From contig NZ_FQXG01000011.1 in NCBI RefSeq assembly GCF_900129905.1, forward strand, positions 78,426 through 142,425: a stretch of 64,000 nt of DNA, in the 5' to 3' direction. Positions 34,606 to 46,177 of the stretch are shown in pieces. Positions within the stretch are counted from its first letter, which is position 1. Each line of letters opens with the position of its first letter. Both the position numbers and the translations under genes were made by a program. The notes below the pieces were generated by a model. That model made no database searches and was not told the DNA's origin. It saw only the letters and a list, made by a program, of their open reading frames with translations. The stretch is from Ferrimonas marina (lineage in GTDB: Bacteria > Pseudomonadota > Gammaproteobacteria > Enterobacterales > Shewanellaceae).

Positions 34606-35682
34606 TCAGATCACCGAAGGGGGCGGGTTGACCGCGAACACCTCGACTTCCTGCTGCTTGCCCTTGAGCCGCATCGGGCCGATGGACTCGAACTCGTGGA
34701 CCGGTTCCTCGCCCAGCAGCGCCAGGTACTGACCGGATACCAGCAGGTCACGCTTGAGCGGACCGCACTGGTCCTGCAGTCGCGCCAGGGTATTGAGCAC
34801 GTCGGAGAAGTAGCTGATCTCCTGCTTATCCACACCGACCACCGCGGTCATCACCTTGCCGCCGTGAGCCGCGCCCTTGAAGCGCGGGACAAAGCCATAC
34901 TGCTCCTGGAAGTAGTGCTGGTTCCACTCCAGCATCTGCACAAAGCTGTAGTAGAGCGACAGCGCCCGCTCCATGTCCTGGCCTTCGCGGATCTTCCAGC
35001 TGATCATCACCGCATCACCGATGTAGCGGTAGATCTCACCGCGGTGACGCTGCACGCAGCTGGACAGCAGGTCAAAGCAGTCCTGAACCAGGCGGCTGAA
35101 GCGATAGTCTCCCAGTGCCTCGGCGTGGGCGGTGGAGCCCACCATGTCGATAAAGAGGAACACCCGCTCCTCCTGCCGGGGGCGGTGGTACTTACCCAGG
35201 CCCATGTTGATCAGGTTGCGCTGGCCCACCAGCAGCACCATCTGCTCGAGGAACGCCAGGCAGAGGCGCACCCACACCAGGTAGATCACCAGGGTCTGGG
35301 TGGCGGCGCTGTTAAGCAGGCTCTGGGTCAGCTGGTTGTATTCCAGGTCCAGGTGAGGCGCCGGGGTCCAGGTGTTGATCCACAGGGTGATCTTGATCAG
35401 AACCAGGGCCCCGATCAGCAGGAACAGGCCTTTGAAGATCACGATCACCACGTAGCTCATCCGACGGATGGGACTGGTGGTGCTGATCAGGTTGGAGAGC
35501 CAGTGCAGGCAGCCGAGGATAGTGCCCAGGTAGATACTCAGGGTCACCATGTCGGCCTTGGTGACGATCCACCCCAGGCTTTCCGGACTTTGGGTGTAAC
35601 GGAACGAGACAAAGGCAGCCATCGCCAATGTCCACGCCACAACCGCAAAGACAAATTTTCTCAGTTCGTAGCCGGCTCGCAA
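34606..35682 (-). CDS. Membrane-anchored class III adenylate/guanylate cyclase-like protein
   Basis: 358 aa. Four N-terminal TM helices (about residues 10-28, 42-62, 75-102 and 127-150) precede a class III cyclase domain. The two metal Asp are present: FLFIDMVGST (Asp179) and YRYIGDAVMISW (Asp223). Substrate-specificity residues cannot be judged by eye. Probably makes cAMP at the inner membrane. The regulatory input is the unusual membrane domain. Confidence 0.88.
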   Translation of the reverse strand: MRAGYELRKFVFAVVAWTLAMAAFVSFRYTQSPESLGWIVTKADMVTLSIYLGTILGCLHWLSNLISTTSPIRRMSYVVIVIFKGLFLLIGALVLIKITLWINTWTPAPHLDLEYNQLTQSLLNSAATQTLVIYLVWVRLCLAFLEQMVLLVGQRNLINMGLGKYHRPRQEERVFLFIDMVGSTAHAEALGDYRFSRLVQDCFDLLSSCVQRHRGEIYRYIGDAVMISWKIREGQDMERALSLYYSFVQMLEWNQHYFQEQYGFVPRFKGAAHGGKVMTAVVGVDKQEISYFSDVLNTLARLQDQCGPLKRDLLVSGQYLALLGEEPVHEFESIGPMRLKGKQQEVEVFAVNPPPSVI

Positions 35683-35806
35683 GATTGGTACTGCTGGTTG
35701 GGTTAAAGGGGGTGGTTTTCACGCACGTTGGAGCGGGATTGTAATCAATTGGCGTGTTCAGCTCCAGTGACCAACAACACTAATGCTTTGAATAGCATGA
35801 TCCCGG

Positions 35807-36475
35807 TCAAAGAAAATGACGCCGTAACAATTCGCCGGTAAAGCGGGAGCGCAGGTAGAAGCCACGGGGCAGGGTCTGGATCCGACCACCATCGGGGCCG
35901 ATCGCCTCGGTCAGGGCTTGCCGATTGGCGGCCTTGGGGCGCAGCTGCAGCACCTCCCCCTGGTGAGCACGGATCTGCTCCACCTGGCCCAGGGCGATCT
36001 GCTCGGTCAGCTCCTCCCAGTCTCGTCGCAGGCTGGCTTGTTGCTGCGGGTCGGGTTGCCACAGCAGCGGCATGCCAATGATCCGCTCCGCCGGTAGGAT
36101 CTGGCGATCCCCCTGGATCGGGATCCACAACACATGGGACAGCTTGTGGCACACCACTGAGTCCTGCCAGCGCAGCCCCCGTAGCCCGGTCAGCGGCGCG
36201 ACGCAGATGTAGGTGGACTCCAGCGGGCGGCCCTGGCTGTCCACCGGGATGGTTTTCAACTCGATCCCCAGTTGTGGGAAGTCTGGTTCCGGGCGGGAGC
36301 CGGCACTGGCGCCCAGCCAGAGCTCGAGCAGCTGGCCGATCCAGCCCTTGTGGGCACGAAGGTGTGTTGGGGTTTCAACGCCCAGGGTCTGGGCCAGCTC
36401 ACCCAGTTGCCAGCCCGCCACGGTGTTGGCGCGCTCCAGCAACTGTGCCTGGCTGATGGGAGGTGGGATCTGCAT
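35807..36475 (-). CDS. mutH: DNA mismatch repair endonuclease MutH
   Basis: 222 aa (E. coli 229). Cuts the unmethylated strand at hemimethylated GATC after MutSL activation. Catalytic D-x6-E-x-K motif present as Asp65, Glu72, Lys74 ([10 protein letters not shown]), matching E. coli D70/E77/K79 spacing. Its presence implies Dam methylation in this organism. ATG at 36475 (MQIPPPIS) fits the family; the open frame runs to 36508. Confidence 0.95.
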   Translation of the reverse strand: MQIPPPISQAQLLERANTVAGWQLGELAQTLGVETPTHLRAHKGWIGQLLELWLGASAGSRPEPDFPQLGIELKTIPVDSQGRPLESTYICVAPLTGLRGLRWQDSVVCHKLSHVLWIPIQGDRQILPAERIIGMPLLWQPDPQQQASLRRDWEELTEQIALGQVEQIRAHQGEVLQLRPKAANRQALTEAIGPDGGRIQTLPRGFYLRSRFTGELLRRHFL

Positions 36476-37100
36476 GGCGCCATTGTACGGTGCGGCGTCG
36501 GGGGGCACCAGCGGCCCTGGTGAAAAGATCGACAGTCGCGAAGGAGGTAAGTTATCAACATCGCATTTATAGAGCTAACTTTATGAAAATTATGATTAAA
36601 AACTCATATCTCTACACCATGTTCTGAGCTTGGTACACAGTGGATAAGGGGTTTTCCGTGGTTTTGCACATCTTCATCCACAAGTTGCTGGGATAACTGC
36701 CTCAAGAGGGGTCATTACAGGTCGAGTAATCCCGTTCATGCGTGGTTCGAATCCGCTAATTGTGGATAAGGCAGGGGAGGCTGTGGGAATTATGGGAATT
36801 TTATCCACCTGGTCGGAAAGTGACCGATCCATGTTGTTGAATAACTTCATCCGAGCGGTAAGTTATTAAATCTCTGTTTTTTATGGATTAAGTTGCTGGT
36901 TTTCTCGGTTTTCCCCAAGTGGGGTATCGACTCAATCGGGATATATCCACGATTTTCCGACTTATTCACCTCGTTATCCACAGAGTTGGTGGATATCTTC
37001 TGTTTATAACTTCTGCGATCCCGCTCCCGTGCTGAGGTTTGCTGCGGCTTGGCCTTTGTGGAACAATCCCAACAAGTTACGAATTAAATCGGAATAACGC
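36476..37100. other. AT-rich intergenic region with a cluster of DnaA-box-like sites
   Basis: 625 bp between divergent mutH and rppH with no supported gene. Perfect boxes: TTATCCACA at 36974-36982, its complement TGTGGATAA at 36761-36769, and TTTTGCACA (consensus TTWTNCACA) at 36662-36670. One-mismatch sites: 36639-36647, 36674-36682, 36801-36809 and 36962-36970. Base composition drops sharply compared with flanking genes. Confidence 0.7.
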
Positions 37101-37639
37101 GTGATCGATAACGACGGCTTTCGAGCCAACGTCGGGATCATCATCTGCAACCGTCAGGGTCAGGTGTTGTGGGCTCGCCGCTACGGCCAACACTCCTGGC
37201 AATTTCCTCAAGGTGGGGTGAACGAAGGTGAATCCCCGGAGCAAGCGATGTATCGCGAGCTGTTTGAGGAGGTGGGGCTGAAGCGCGAGGATGTGCGCAT
37301 CCTGGCCCGCAGCCGCTCCTGGTTGCGCTACCGCTTACCCAAGCGCCTCGTGCGTCAGGACAGTAAGCCGGTGTGCATCGGACAAAAGCAGAAATGGTTC
37401 CTGCTGCAGCTGACCGGGGCGGAATCCCGGATCGACCTGGCCGCCAGTGGTCATCCCGAATTCGATGACTGGCGCTGGGTGAGCTATTGGTATCCGGTAC
37501 GGCAGGTGGTCTCTTTTAAGCGAGAGGTCTACCGTAAAGTACTGAATGAATTTACCGTGACTGCGCTTAACGGCCAGCAGTCCACACCGTTCAAAGGGAA
37601 ACCGGAAGGCGGCCGACCGCGACGCCGACGACGCAACCG

Positions 37640-37643
<4 letters not shown>
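37101..37643 (+). CDS. rppH: RNA pyrophosphohydrolase RppH
   Basis: 180 aa, GTG start with GGA 7-8 bp upstream. Removes pyrophosphate from mRNA 5' ends to start decay. Nudix box at residues 38-60 ([23 protein letters not shown]) is perfect. The C-terminal tail is very basic (RPRRRRRNR). The stop overlaps the ptsP ATG (ATGA), as in other gammaproteobacteria. Confidence 0.95.
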
Positions 37644-39862
<2,219 letters not shown>

Positions 39863-39943
39863 CGGCAGCTCCCAGGCGTTGCCGAAGACCCCCGATCTCT
39901 TTATCCTAGTGCCCATCTTTTTTGCGCTTTCGCAAGGTGTTGC

Positions 39944-40738
39944 ATGTCTGAACCTTGGTTCACCTTTCCCCAGATCGATCCCATCATTGTCGAGATCGGA
40001 CCCCTGGCCCTGCGCTGGTACGGCATGATGTACCTGCTGGGCTTCCTGGCGGCGCTGTGGTTGCTCAACCGCCACGCCGACAAGCCCGGCTCCGGCTGGA
40101 CCCGTGACCAGGTTTCCGACCTGCTGTTCTACTGCTTTGTGGGGGTCATTCTCGGTGGCCGCCTGGGCTACGTGCTGTTCTATGGCTGGCAGTGGCTGCT
40201 GCAGGATCCCCTCTATCTGTTCAAGATCACCGACGGCGGCATGTCGTTCCACGGCGGTCTGCTGGGGGTGATCATCGCGATGCTCTACCAGGCCCGTAAG
40301 ATGGGCCGCAGCTTCTGGCAGGTGTCGGACCTGGTGGCCCCCACCATTCCGGTGGGCCTGGGACTGGGTCGCATCGGCAACTTCATCAACGCCGAGCTGT
40401 GGGGCCGCACCACTGACGCCCCCTGGGGCATCGTTTTCCCCGGTGCCGGGCCGCTGCCCCGTCACCCCTCCCAGCTGTACGAGGCCTTCCTCGAAGGACT
40501 GGTGCTGTTTATCGCCCTGTGGTGGCTGTCCAAGCGCAGTAAGAAGCCCGGTGCGGTGTCCGGCCTGTTCCTGGTGGGCTATGGCCTGTCTCGCTTCCTG
40601 GTGGAGTTTGTCCGTGAACCGGATGCCCACATGGGGATCTACCTGGGCATGACCATGGGCCAGGTGCTCTGCGTGCCGATGCTGGCCTTCGGCCTGTACC
40701 TGATGTTGCGTCCCACCAAACAGGAGAAGAGCGCATGA
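39944..40738 (+). CDS. lgt: Prolipoprotein diacylglyceryl transferase Lgt
   Basis: 264 aa inner membrane enzyme that adds diacylglycerol to the lipobox Cys, the first step of lipoprotein maturation. Signature motifs: [20 protein letters not shown] and [14 protein letters not shown]. Seven TM helices. ATGA overlap with thyA. Serves lipoproteins such as those at 17822 and 24550. Confidence 0.95.
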   Translation: MSEPWFTFPQIDPIIVEIGPLALRWYGMMYLLGFLAALWLLNRHADKPGSGWTRDQVSDLLFYCFVGVILGGRLGYVLFYGWQWLLQDPLYLFKITDGGMSFHGGLLGVIIAMLYQARKMGRSFWQVSDLVAPTIPVGLGLGRIGNFINAELWGRTTDAPWGIVFPGAGPLPRHPSQLYEAFLEGLVLFIALWWLSKRSKKPGAVSGLFLVGYGLSRFLVEFVREPDAHMGIYLGMTMGQVLCVPMLAFGLYLMLRPTKQEKSA

Positions 40739-41568
40739 AGACCTACCTGAGCCTGCTTGACCATGTGATGACCCACGGCGTTGACCGTGGCGATCGAACC
40801 GGTACCGGTACCCGCTCGGTGTTTGGGCATCAGATGCGCTTTGACCTGAGTGAGGGCTTCCCCATGCTCACCACCAAGAAGCTGCACTGGAAATCCATCG
40901 TTCACGAGATGCTGTGGTTTATCAGCGGCGACACCAACGTCCGTTACCTGCAGGAGAACGGGGTGCGGATCTGGAACGAGTGGGCCACCGACGAGGGCGA
41001 GTTGGGCCCGGTCTACGGAGTGCAGTGGCGTCACTGGCAGCGTCCGGACGGCACCGAGGTGGACCAGATCGCCAAGGTGGTGGAGGATCTCAAGACCCGC
41101 CCCACCAGCCGTCGCATCATCGTGTCCGCCTGGAACCCGTCGGATCTACCGGATGAGGGGATCTCGCCGCAACAGAACGTGGCCCAGGGGCGGATGGCCC
41201 TGGCCCCCTGTCATGCCTTTATCCAGTTCTATGTGGCCAACGGCAAGCTCTCCTGCATGCTGACCCAGCGCTCGGTGGATTGCTTCCTCGGCCTGGCCTT
41301 CAACATCCCCAGCTACGCCCTGCTGACCCATATGCTGGCTCAGCAGTGTGATCTGGAGGTGGGGGAGTTCATCTGGAGCGGCGGTGATGTGCATATTTAC
41401 CACAATCACTTTGACCAGGTTCGGACCCAGTTGAGCCGCACTCCGGGCCCCCTGCCAACCCTGGCGCTGCTGCGCAAGCCCGCTTCTATCTTTGAATATC
41501 GTTTCGAAGACTTTGAATTGAAGGATTATTCCGCCCAGCCACATATTCCGGCACCGGTTGCTATCTAA
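40735..41568 (+). CDS. thyA: Thymidylate synthase ThyA
   Basis: 277 aa; converts dUMP to dTMP with methylene-THF. Catalytic Cys159 in [10 protein letters not shown], substrate motif [13 protein letters not shown] and the C-terminal APVAI are all present. Coupled to lgt by a 4-bp overlap. Confidence 0.96.
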   Translation: MKTYLSLLDHVMTHGVDRGDRTGTGTRSVFGHQMRFDLSEGFPMLTTKKLHWKSIVHEMLWFISGDTNVRYLQENGVRIWNEWATDEGELGPVYGVQWRHWQRPDGTEVDQIAKVVEDLKTRPTSRRIIVSAWNPSDLPDEGISPQQNVAQGRMALAPCHAFIQFYVANGKLSCMLTQRSVDCFLGLAFNIPSYALLTHMLAQQCDLEVGEFIWSGGDVHIYHNHFDQVRTQLSRTPGPLPTLALLRKPASIFEYRFEDFELKDYSAQPHIPAPVAI

Positions 41569-41620
41569 ACTGGGATTTCGGCGTGATCTGGTTCACAACT
41601 CGGTAATCTCGAGCATAGTT

Positions 41621-41642
41621 TGAGAAAGAAACGATTTTCTCA
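41621..41642. promoter_or_regulatory. Inverted repeat upstream of nhaA, possible NhaR operator
   Basis: TGAGAAA (41621-41627) and TTTCTCA (41636-41642) separated by 8 bp, about 48 bp before the nhaA ATG. LysR-type regulators bind such imperfect dyads, and nhaR lies downstream. Confidence 0.4.
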
Positions 41643-41690
41643 TTCAATTACACCCGACTACACTCCTTCTGTTAATCCTTGGAGGAGTGT

Positions 41691-42863
41691 ATGAAGCACG
41701 CAATTAAAAACTTCCTGAGTCAGGAATCGTCCGGCGGCATCCTGCTGATGATCGCCGTGGCCATCGCCATGACTCTGGCCAACTCGCCGCTCGACGGCTT
41801 TTATGACGCCTTTCTGAATGCGCCTGTACAGGTTCGCATTGGCGCCCTGGACATCGATAAGACCGCCCTGCTGTGGATCAACGATCTGCTGATGGCGTTC
41901 TTCTTCCTGTTGATTGGCCTGGAAGTAAAGCGCGAGTTGCTGCAAGGCGCCCTGTCTAGCGCCGACAAAGCCGCGCTGCCGACCTTTGCTGCTATCGGCG
42001 GCATGGTGGCTCCGGCCCTGGTTTACCTGGCCTTCAACCACGCCGACGCCGTTGCTGCTAACGGTTGGGCGATCCCGGCGGCCACCGACATCGCGTTTGC
42101 CCTGGGTGTTCTGGCCCTGCTGGGTAGCCGCGTACCGGCGGCCCTGAAGATCTTCCTGCTGGCCCTGGCCATCATCGATGACCTTCTGGCGATCCTGATC
42201 ATCGCGCTGTTCTACAGCGACTCCCTGTCTGCCACCAGCCTGGCGGTTGCCGCTGCGGCCGTGTTTGCCCTGTTTGCCCTGAACCGTCGCGGTGTCCGGG
42301 ACCTGGCGCCTTACATGCTGATCGGTCTGGTGCTGTGGGTAGCGGTACTGAAGTCTGGCGTTCACGCCACCCTGGCTGGTGTGGTTCTGGCCTTCACCAT
42401 CCCGCTGAAGAAAGATGAGCACGGCCACTGCCCGAGCGAGCACCTGGAGCACGCGCTGCACCCCTGGAGTGCCTTCGTGATCCTGCCGATCTTCGCCTTC
42501 GCCAATGCCGGTGTTAGTCTGTCTGGTATGTCCCTGGGCGACCTGACTGCTGCCGTGCCGATGGGCATCGCGCTGGGTCTGCTGATCGGTAAGCCGGTGG
42601 GCATCCTGGGCTTCTCCTGGCTGGCCGTGAAGCTGAAGATGGCTTCCCTGCCGGAAGGCATCAACTGGAAGCACCTGTTCGGTGTCTCCATGCTGTGTGC
42701 CATCGGCTTTACCATGGCGATGTTCATCTCCTCCCTGTCGTTCGACCCGAGCGCTGGGAACTACGGTGACCTGTCTCGCCTGGGCATCCTGATGGGCTCT
42801 GGTATTGCCGCTCTGCTGGGTTACTTCACCCTGAAGGCGACCCTGGACGAGAAAAAAGCCTAA
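41691..42863 (+). CDS. nhaA: Na+/H+ antiporter NhaA
   Basis: 390 aa, 12 TM. Asp133, Asp163 and Asp164 (AIIDDLLAI) match the E. coli ion-binding residues in number. Exports Na+ in exchange for 2 H+. ATG at 41691 has GGAGGAG upstream; the earlier TTG is only that site read as codons. Codon use is biased to GTT/GGT/CTG as in well-expressed genes. Followed by a small exported protein gene and nhaR. Confidence 0.96.
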   Translation: MKHAIKNFLSQESSGGILLMIAVAIAMTLANSPLDGFYDAFLNAPVQVRIGALDIDKTALLWINDLLMAFFFLLIGLEVKRELLQGALSSADKAALPTFAAIGGMVAPALVYLAFNHADAVAANGWAIPAATDIAFALGVLALLGSRVPAALKIFLLALAIIDDLLAILIIALFYSDSLSATSLAVAAAAVFALFALNRRGVRDLAPYMLIGLVLWVAVLKSGVHATLAGVVLAFTIPLKKDEHGHCPSEHLEHALHPWSAFVILPIFAFANAGVSLSGMSLGDLTAAVPMGIALGLLIGKPVGILGFSWLAVKLKMASLPEGINWKHLFGVSMLCAIGFTMAMFISSLSFDPSAGNYGDLSRLGILMGSGIAALLGYFTLKATLDEKKA

Positions 42864-42891
42864 GCTTTCAAGCACCACTGCGTGAGGGATT

Positions 42892-43272
42892 ATGTGCAAA
42901 ACAAAGGGATTGTTGTTGATGCTGGCGGTAGCGATGCCGCCAGCCTGGGCGAGTGACATCAACCTGGTTCAATGCCAGGAGAAGCCACGCAGTTCGCATT
43001 GCCTTGCCTACCTGGAGGGCGCTGTGGACGGTGCCTTGGCGATGGGGGCGCTGGTTCAGCCTCAACCGATGGCGACCAGCACCCTGTCTGAGCGAGCCCT
43101 GAAATACCGCAGTGGAAAACGCTTCAAGCAGGCCAATCAGGCGATCTGCGAACAGCAAAAGCCTGAGCGGGACCAACTGGTATTGGCACTGGATGAGCTG
43201 GTTGCGGCCGGCTCTCTCAATACCCAGAAGGACCTGCAACAGGCTCTGATGGCCTTGATGGCCTGCCAATAA
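42892..43272 (+). CDS. Small exported protein between nhaA and nhaR, Rap1a-like
   Basis: 126 aa with a signal peptide (MCKTKGLLLMLAVAMPPAWA). The mature part has four Cys and a CLAYLEGAVDGAL motif with a C-terminal QALMALMAC, resembling the Rap1a/Tai periplasmic immunity fold. The resemblance is modest. 12 bp separate it from nhaR, so it is probably co-transcribed with it. Confidence 0.6.
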   Translation: MCKTKGLLLMLAVAMPPAWASDINLVQCQEKPRSSHCLAYLEGAVDGALAMGALVQPQPMATSTLSERALKYRSGKRFKQANQAICEQQKPERDQLVLALDELVAAGSLNTQKDLQQALMALMACQ

Positions 43273-43284
43273 GCGAGAGATTGG

Positions 43285-44196
43285 ATGGCGCATCTCAATT
43301 ACAACCATCTGTATTACTTCTGGATGGTTCGCAAGAAAGGCTCGGTGGCTAAGGCCGCCGAGGCCCTTTTTCTTACCCCTCAGACCGTCACAGGTCAGAT
43401 CCGACAGCTGGAGCAGCGCCTCGGTGGCAAGCTGTTCAAGCGACAAGGCCGCCAACTGGTGACCTCCGAACTCGGTGAGGTGGTGTTCCGCTATGCGGAC
43501 AAGATGTACAGCCTCTCCTACGAGATGCTGGACCTTTTGAATTACAACCGCGACAGCTCCATTCTGTTTGAGGTAGGCACCTCCGATGCCCTGTCCAAAT
43601 CGATGGCCAGTCGCCTGCTGTTGAGTGTGGTGCCGGACGACGGCAGCATCCATCTCAACTGCTACGAATCCAATGATGTCGACCTGATAGAGCGCCTGTC
43701 CCAGCACAAGCTGGACATGGTGTTGTCCGGTTCCGACTCCGAATCCCTGAAATACCCCGAGATCCTCAGCAAGAAACTGGGCCAGTGCGGCATCAGTTTT
43801 GTCTCTACCGAGCCGCTGGACGGGGAATTTCCAGCCAACCTCAAAGAAGCCAAGCTGCTGATCCCGCACCGCAAGACGGCGCTGGGACAACAACTGCTAC
43901 GCTGGTTTGATGAGATTGGTCTTGAGCCACACATCATGGGCGAGTTCGACGATGCCGCCATGATGAAAGCCTTTGCCCACCTGAGCAAAGGGGTGTTTGT
44001 GGTGCCCACCCTGTACCGGGACGAGATCCTGGGCCGGGGCTTTGTGCTGATCGGCCAGACCGAAGAGGTGCACGAGGAGTACCACGTGATGTTCGCAGAG
44101 CGGATGATCCAGCACCCGGCGGTGAAGCGCCTGCTGGACGCGGACTTCACCGATTTCTTTGCAGGCATCGAGGCCAACAGCCTGGCCCGTGACTGA
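43285..44196 (+). CDS. nhaR: LysR-type activator NhaR
   Basis: 303 aa. The opening HLNYNHLYYFWMVRKKGSVAKAAEALFLTPQTVTGQI is nearly the NhaR signature. Senses Na+ and activates nhaA. The nhaA-x-nhaR order supports the call. Confidence 0.94.
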   Translation: MAHLNYNHLYYFWMVRKKGSVAKAAEALFLTPQTVTGQIRQLEQRLGGKLFKRQGRQLVTSELGEVVFRYADKMYSLSYEMLDLLNYNRDSSILFEVGTSDALSKSMASRLLLSVVPDDGSIHLNCYESNDVDLIERLSQHKLDMVLSGSDSESLKYPEILSKKLGQCGISFVSTEPLDGEFPANLKEAKLLIPHRKTALGQQLLRWFDEIGLEPHIMGEFDDAAMMKAFAHLSKGVFVVPTLYRDEILGRGFVLIGQTEEVHEEYHVMFAERMIQHPAVKRLLDADFTDFFAGIEANSLARD

Positions 44197-44259
44197 TTAA
44201 AGCTTGCAGATCATGCGCTAACCGGTGAACATGCTACGCACACTCATGAGAGCAGTAGC

Positions 44260-45459
44260 GTGTCCCGACCTTCCTATTCCATCATCATCGCATTGCTGGG
44301 GGCCCTGGCTGGCCTGACGCCCCTGGCGATCGATATGTACCTTCCGGCGATCCCGACCCTGGCATCCGATTTCGCGGTGCCGGTGGAGCAGGTGCAGTTC
44401 AGTGTCAGCGTTTACCTGATCGGCTTCTCGGTTGGCCAGATCTTCTATGGCCCCGCCACCGACAGCGTGGGTCGCATGCCGATCCTGTGGCTGGGCATCG
44501 GTCTGTTCGTGCTAGGCAGCTTGGTGTGTGCCTTCTCCGGCAGCCTGGATCAACTGCTGCTGGGTCGACTGCTGCAGGCCCTGGGTGGCGCCGGTGGCTC
44601 GGTGGTGCTGATGGGCATGATGCGTGACCTGTTTGCCGGCGATGAGTTTGCCCGCGCGGTCAGCTTCACCATGCTGGTGATGGCCCTGGCCCCCCTGGCG
44701 GCGCCGCTGCTGGGCGGCTACCTGCTACTGGCGCTGGGCTGGCGCAGCCTGTTCTTCCTGTTGGCGCTGATGGGGGCCGTCTTGCTGGTCGCCTTGTGGC
44801 GCACCCTGGGGGAGACCCTGCCCAAGGAGGGCCGGCCGCCGCTGGGGATCCGCAGTGCCCTGTCGGGCTATCGCCAGATCCTGGGCCACCGCACCTGCAT
44901 GGCCTACCTGTTGATGGGGGTGTTCTCCTCCTGCGCCCTGTTCTCCTTTATCACCGGCGCCCCCTTTGTCTACATCGAATACTTCCAGGTAGCGCCCCAA
45001 CATTTTGGCTACCTGTTTGGCCTTAACGTACTGACCATGATGGCGGTGACCAGCCTCAATGCCCGCTATGTCGCCCGACTCGGCACCCAGCGCATGCTTC
45101 GCTACGGCCTGGGCATGAGCACCACCGGGGCCCTGCTGCTGGTCAGTCTGCACCTGGTCGGGGTCGACCAACTCTGGGCCATCGTGGTGCCGGTGATGCT
45201 GATCTTCGGCCCCATTGGCCTCATCTCCGCCAACTCCACCAGTCAGGCACTGCAGCAGTTGCCCCGCATCAGCGGCTCGGTGGCGGCGCTGGGGGGTTGT
45301 TTGCGCTTCGCCGGTGGTGCCCTGGCCGGCGGCCTGGTCAGCCTGGCTCACTCAGGCACCCCCTTGCCCCTGGTGCTGGCCATGACCCTGTCTACCCTGG
45401 CGGCGTTTGCCACCTTTGTGCTGCAACGCCGTGCTAGTATCGAACACACGGAAACATAA
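44260..45459 (+). CDS. Bcr/CflA-family multidrug MFS exporter
   Basis: 399 aa, 12 TM, GTG start. LTPLAIDMYLPAIPTLASDF and the loop GPATDSVGRMPIL are hallmarks of the Bcr/CflA drug-H+ antiporters. Substrate unknown (bicyclomycin/sulfonamide-type in relatives). Lies 63 bp after nhaR on the same strand. Confidence 0.88.
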   Translation: MSRPSYSIIIALLGALAGLTPLAIDMYLPAIPTLASDFAVPVEQVQFSVSVYLIGFSVGQIFYGPATDSVGRMPILWLGIGLFVLGSLVCAFSGSLDQLLLGRLLQALGGAGGSVVLMGMMRDLFAGDEFARAVSFTMLVMALAPLAAPLLGGYLLLALGWRSLFFLLALMGAVLLVALWRTLGETLPKEGRPPLGIRSALSGYRQILGHRTCMAYLLMGVFSSCALFSFITGAPFVYIEYFQVAPQHFGYLFGLNVLTMMAVTSLNARYVARLGTQRMLRYGLGMSTTGALLLVSLHLVGVDQLWAIVVPVMLIFGPIGLISANSTSQALQQLPRISGSVAALGGCLRFAGGALAGGLVSLAHSGTPLPLVLAMTLSTLAAFATFVLQRRASIEHTET

Positions 45460-45498
45460 GCTGTAATAAGAGGCCGTGGCACGGCCCAAGGAGAGAGT

Positions 45499-45756
45499 AT
45501 GCAGAGTGAAACCCATGAGGTGGTGAAGCGGCTGAAATGGGCCTGTCGACGCGGGATGCTGGAGCTGGACGTGCTGCTGGAGCCCTTTGTTGAGCGGGAG
45601 TACAGTGGCTTGAGTGCCAAGCAACAGGCCGACTTTGAGCGCCTGCTGCGCTGCGACGATCCGGAGCTGTTTGCCTGGTTTATGGGCCACGAAGCCTGCC
45701 CGGATGCGGATCTGGCCGCCATGGTGGCGTTGATCCTTGAGCGCAACCGCCCCTAG
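45499..45756 (+). CDS. sdhE: SdhE, succinate dehydrogenase flavinylation factor
   Basis: 85 aa. The RGMLELD motif (Arg18-Gly19, Glu22) is the FAD-transfer site of the SdhE/YgfY family. Assists covalent FAD attachment to SdhA and FrdA. Followed by an overlapping ygfX, the conserved order. Confidence 0.94.
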   Translation: MQSETHEVVKRLKWACRRGMLELDVLLEPFVEREYSGLSAKQQADFERLLRCDDPELFAWFMGHEACPDADLAAMVALILERNRP

Positions 45757-46177
45757 TTTTATCCCCGCCCCTTCCCGTCAGGCAGCCCGGCTCCGGGCTG
45801 CCGGTTACCTCTTTTTGCTGTTTTCCCTGACTCTGTGGCCGACGCCACTCACTCCCTTTTGGCTATTGCTGCAGGCCGGTGTGGCGTTGATGGTGCTGCT
45901 GTTTTGGTGGCGCGGGCGAGGTCAGCAACCCCGGGGGTTTGTGTTGAATCAGGATGGGCAGGGGCGTTGGCTCTCTGAACCTTCACGCTTTGTGGTCAGC
46001 GCTCGCAGCCGGTTGCTGCCGGGGATGGTGTTACTGCACTGCCAGCCGGGCGGCTGGCAGTGGTGGCACCAGGACAGCTTCGATGAGGCGCAATGGCGCC
46101 GCCTCTGCCGCCTGACGCTGGCGATTCAACGGGGGGAGAGCACCGTTGGTTCTGATTCCGGCAAGGTGTCCGGGTGA
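45737..46177 (+). CDS. ygfX: YgfX (CptA)-like inner membrane protein
   Basis: 146 aa, TTG start, overlapping sdhE by 20 bp. Two TM helices (about 22-38 and 42-58), then a soluble domain with [15 protein letters not shown], matching the DEAEWRDLRR end of E. coli YgfX. Forms a pair with SdhE in gammaproteobacteria. Its last 52 bp overlap the 3' end of convergent nadB. Confidence 0.82.
   Translation: MSATAPSFIPAPSRQAARLRAAGYLFLLFSLTLWPTPLTPFWLLLQAGVALMVLLFWWRGRGQQPRGFVLNQDGQGRWLSEPSRFVVSARSRLLPGMVLLHCQPGGWQWWHQDSFDEAQWRRLCRLTLAIQRGESTVGSDSGKVSG

Noticed and set aside
36741..36756. tRNA-like T arm (GTGG-TTCGAAT-CCGC)
   Set aside because: No acceptor stem, anticodon arm or CCA around it; only a chance T-arm look-alike within the DnaA-box region.
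36476..37100. Chromosomal origin oriC
   Set aside because: DnaA-like boxes are dense, but the neighbours (mutH, rppH) are not the usual oriC genes, and I did not identify an AT-rich 13-mer series or GATC cluster.
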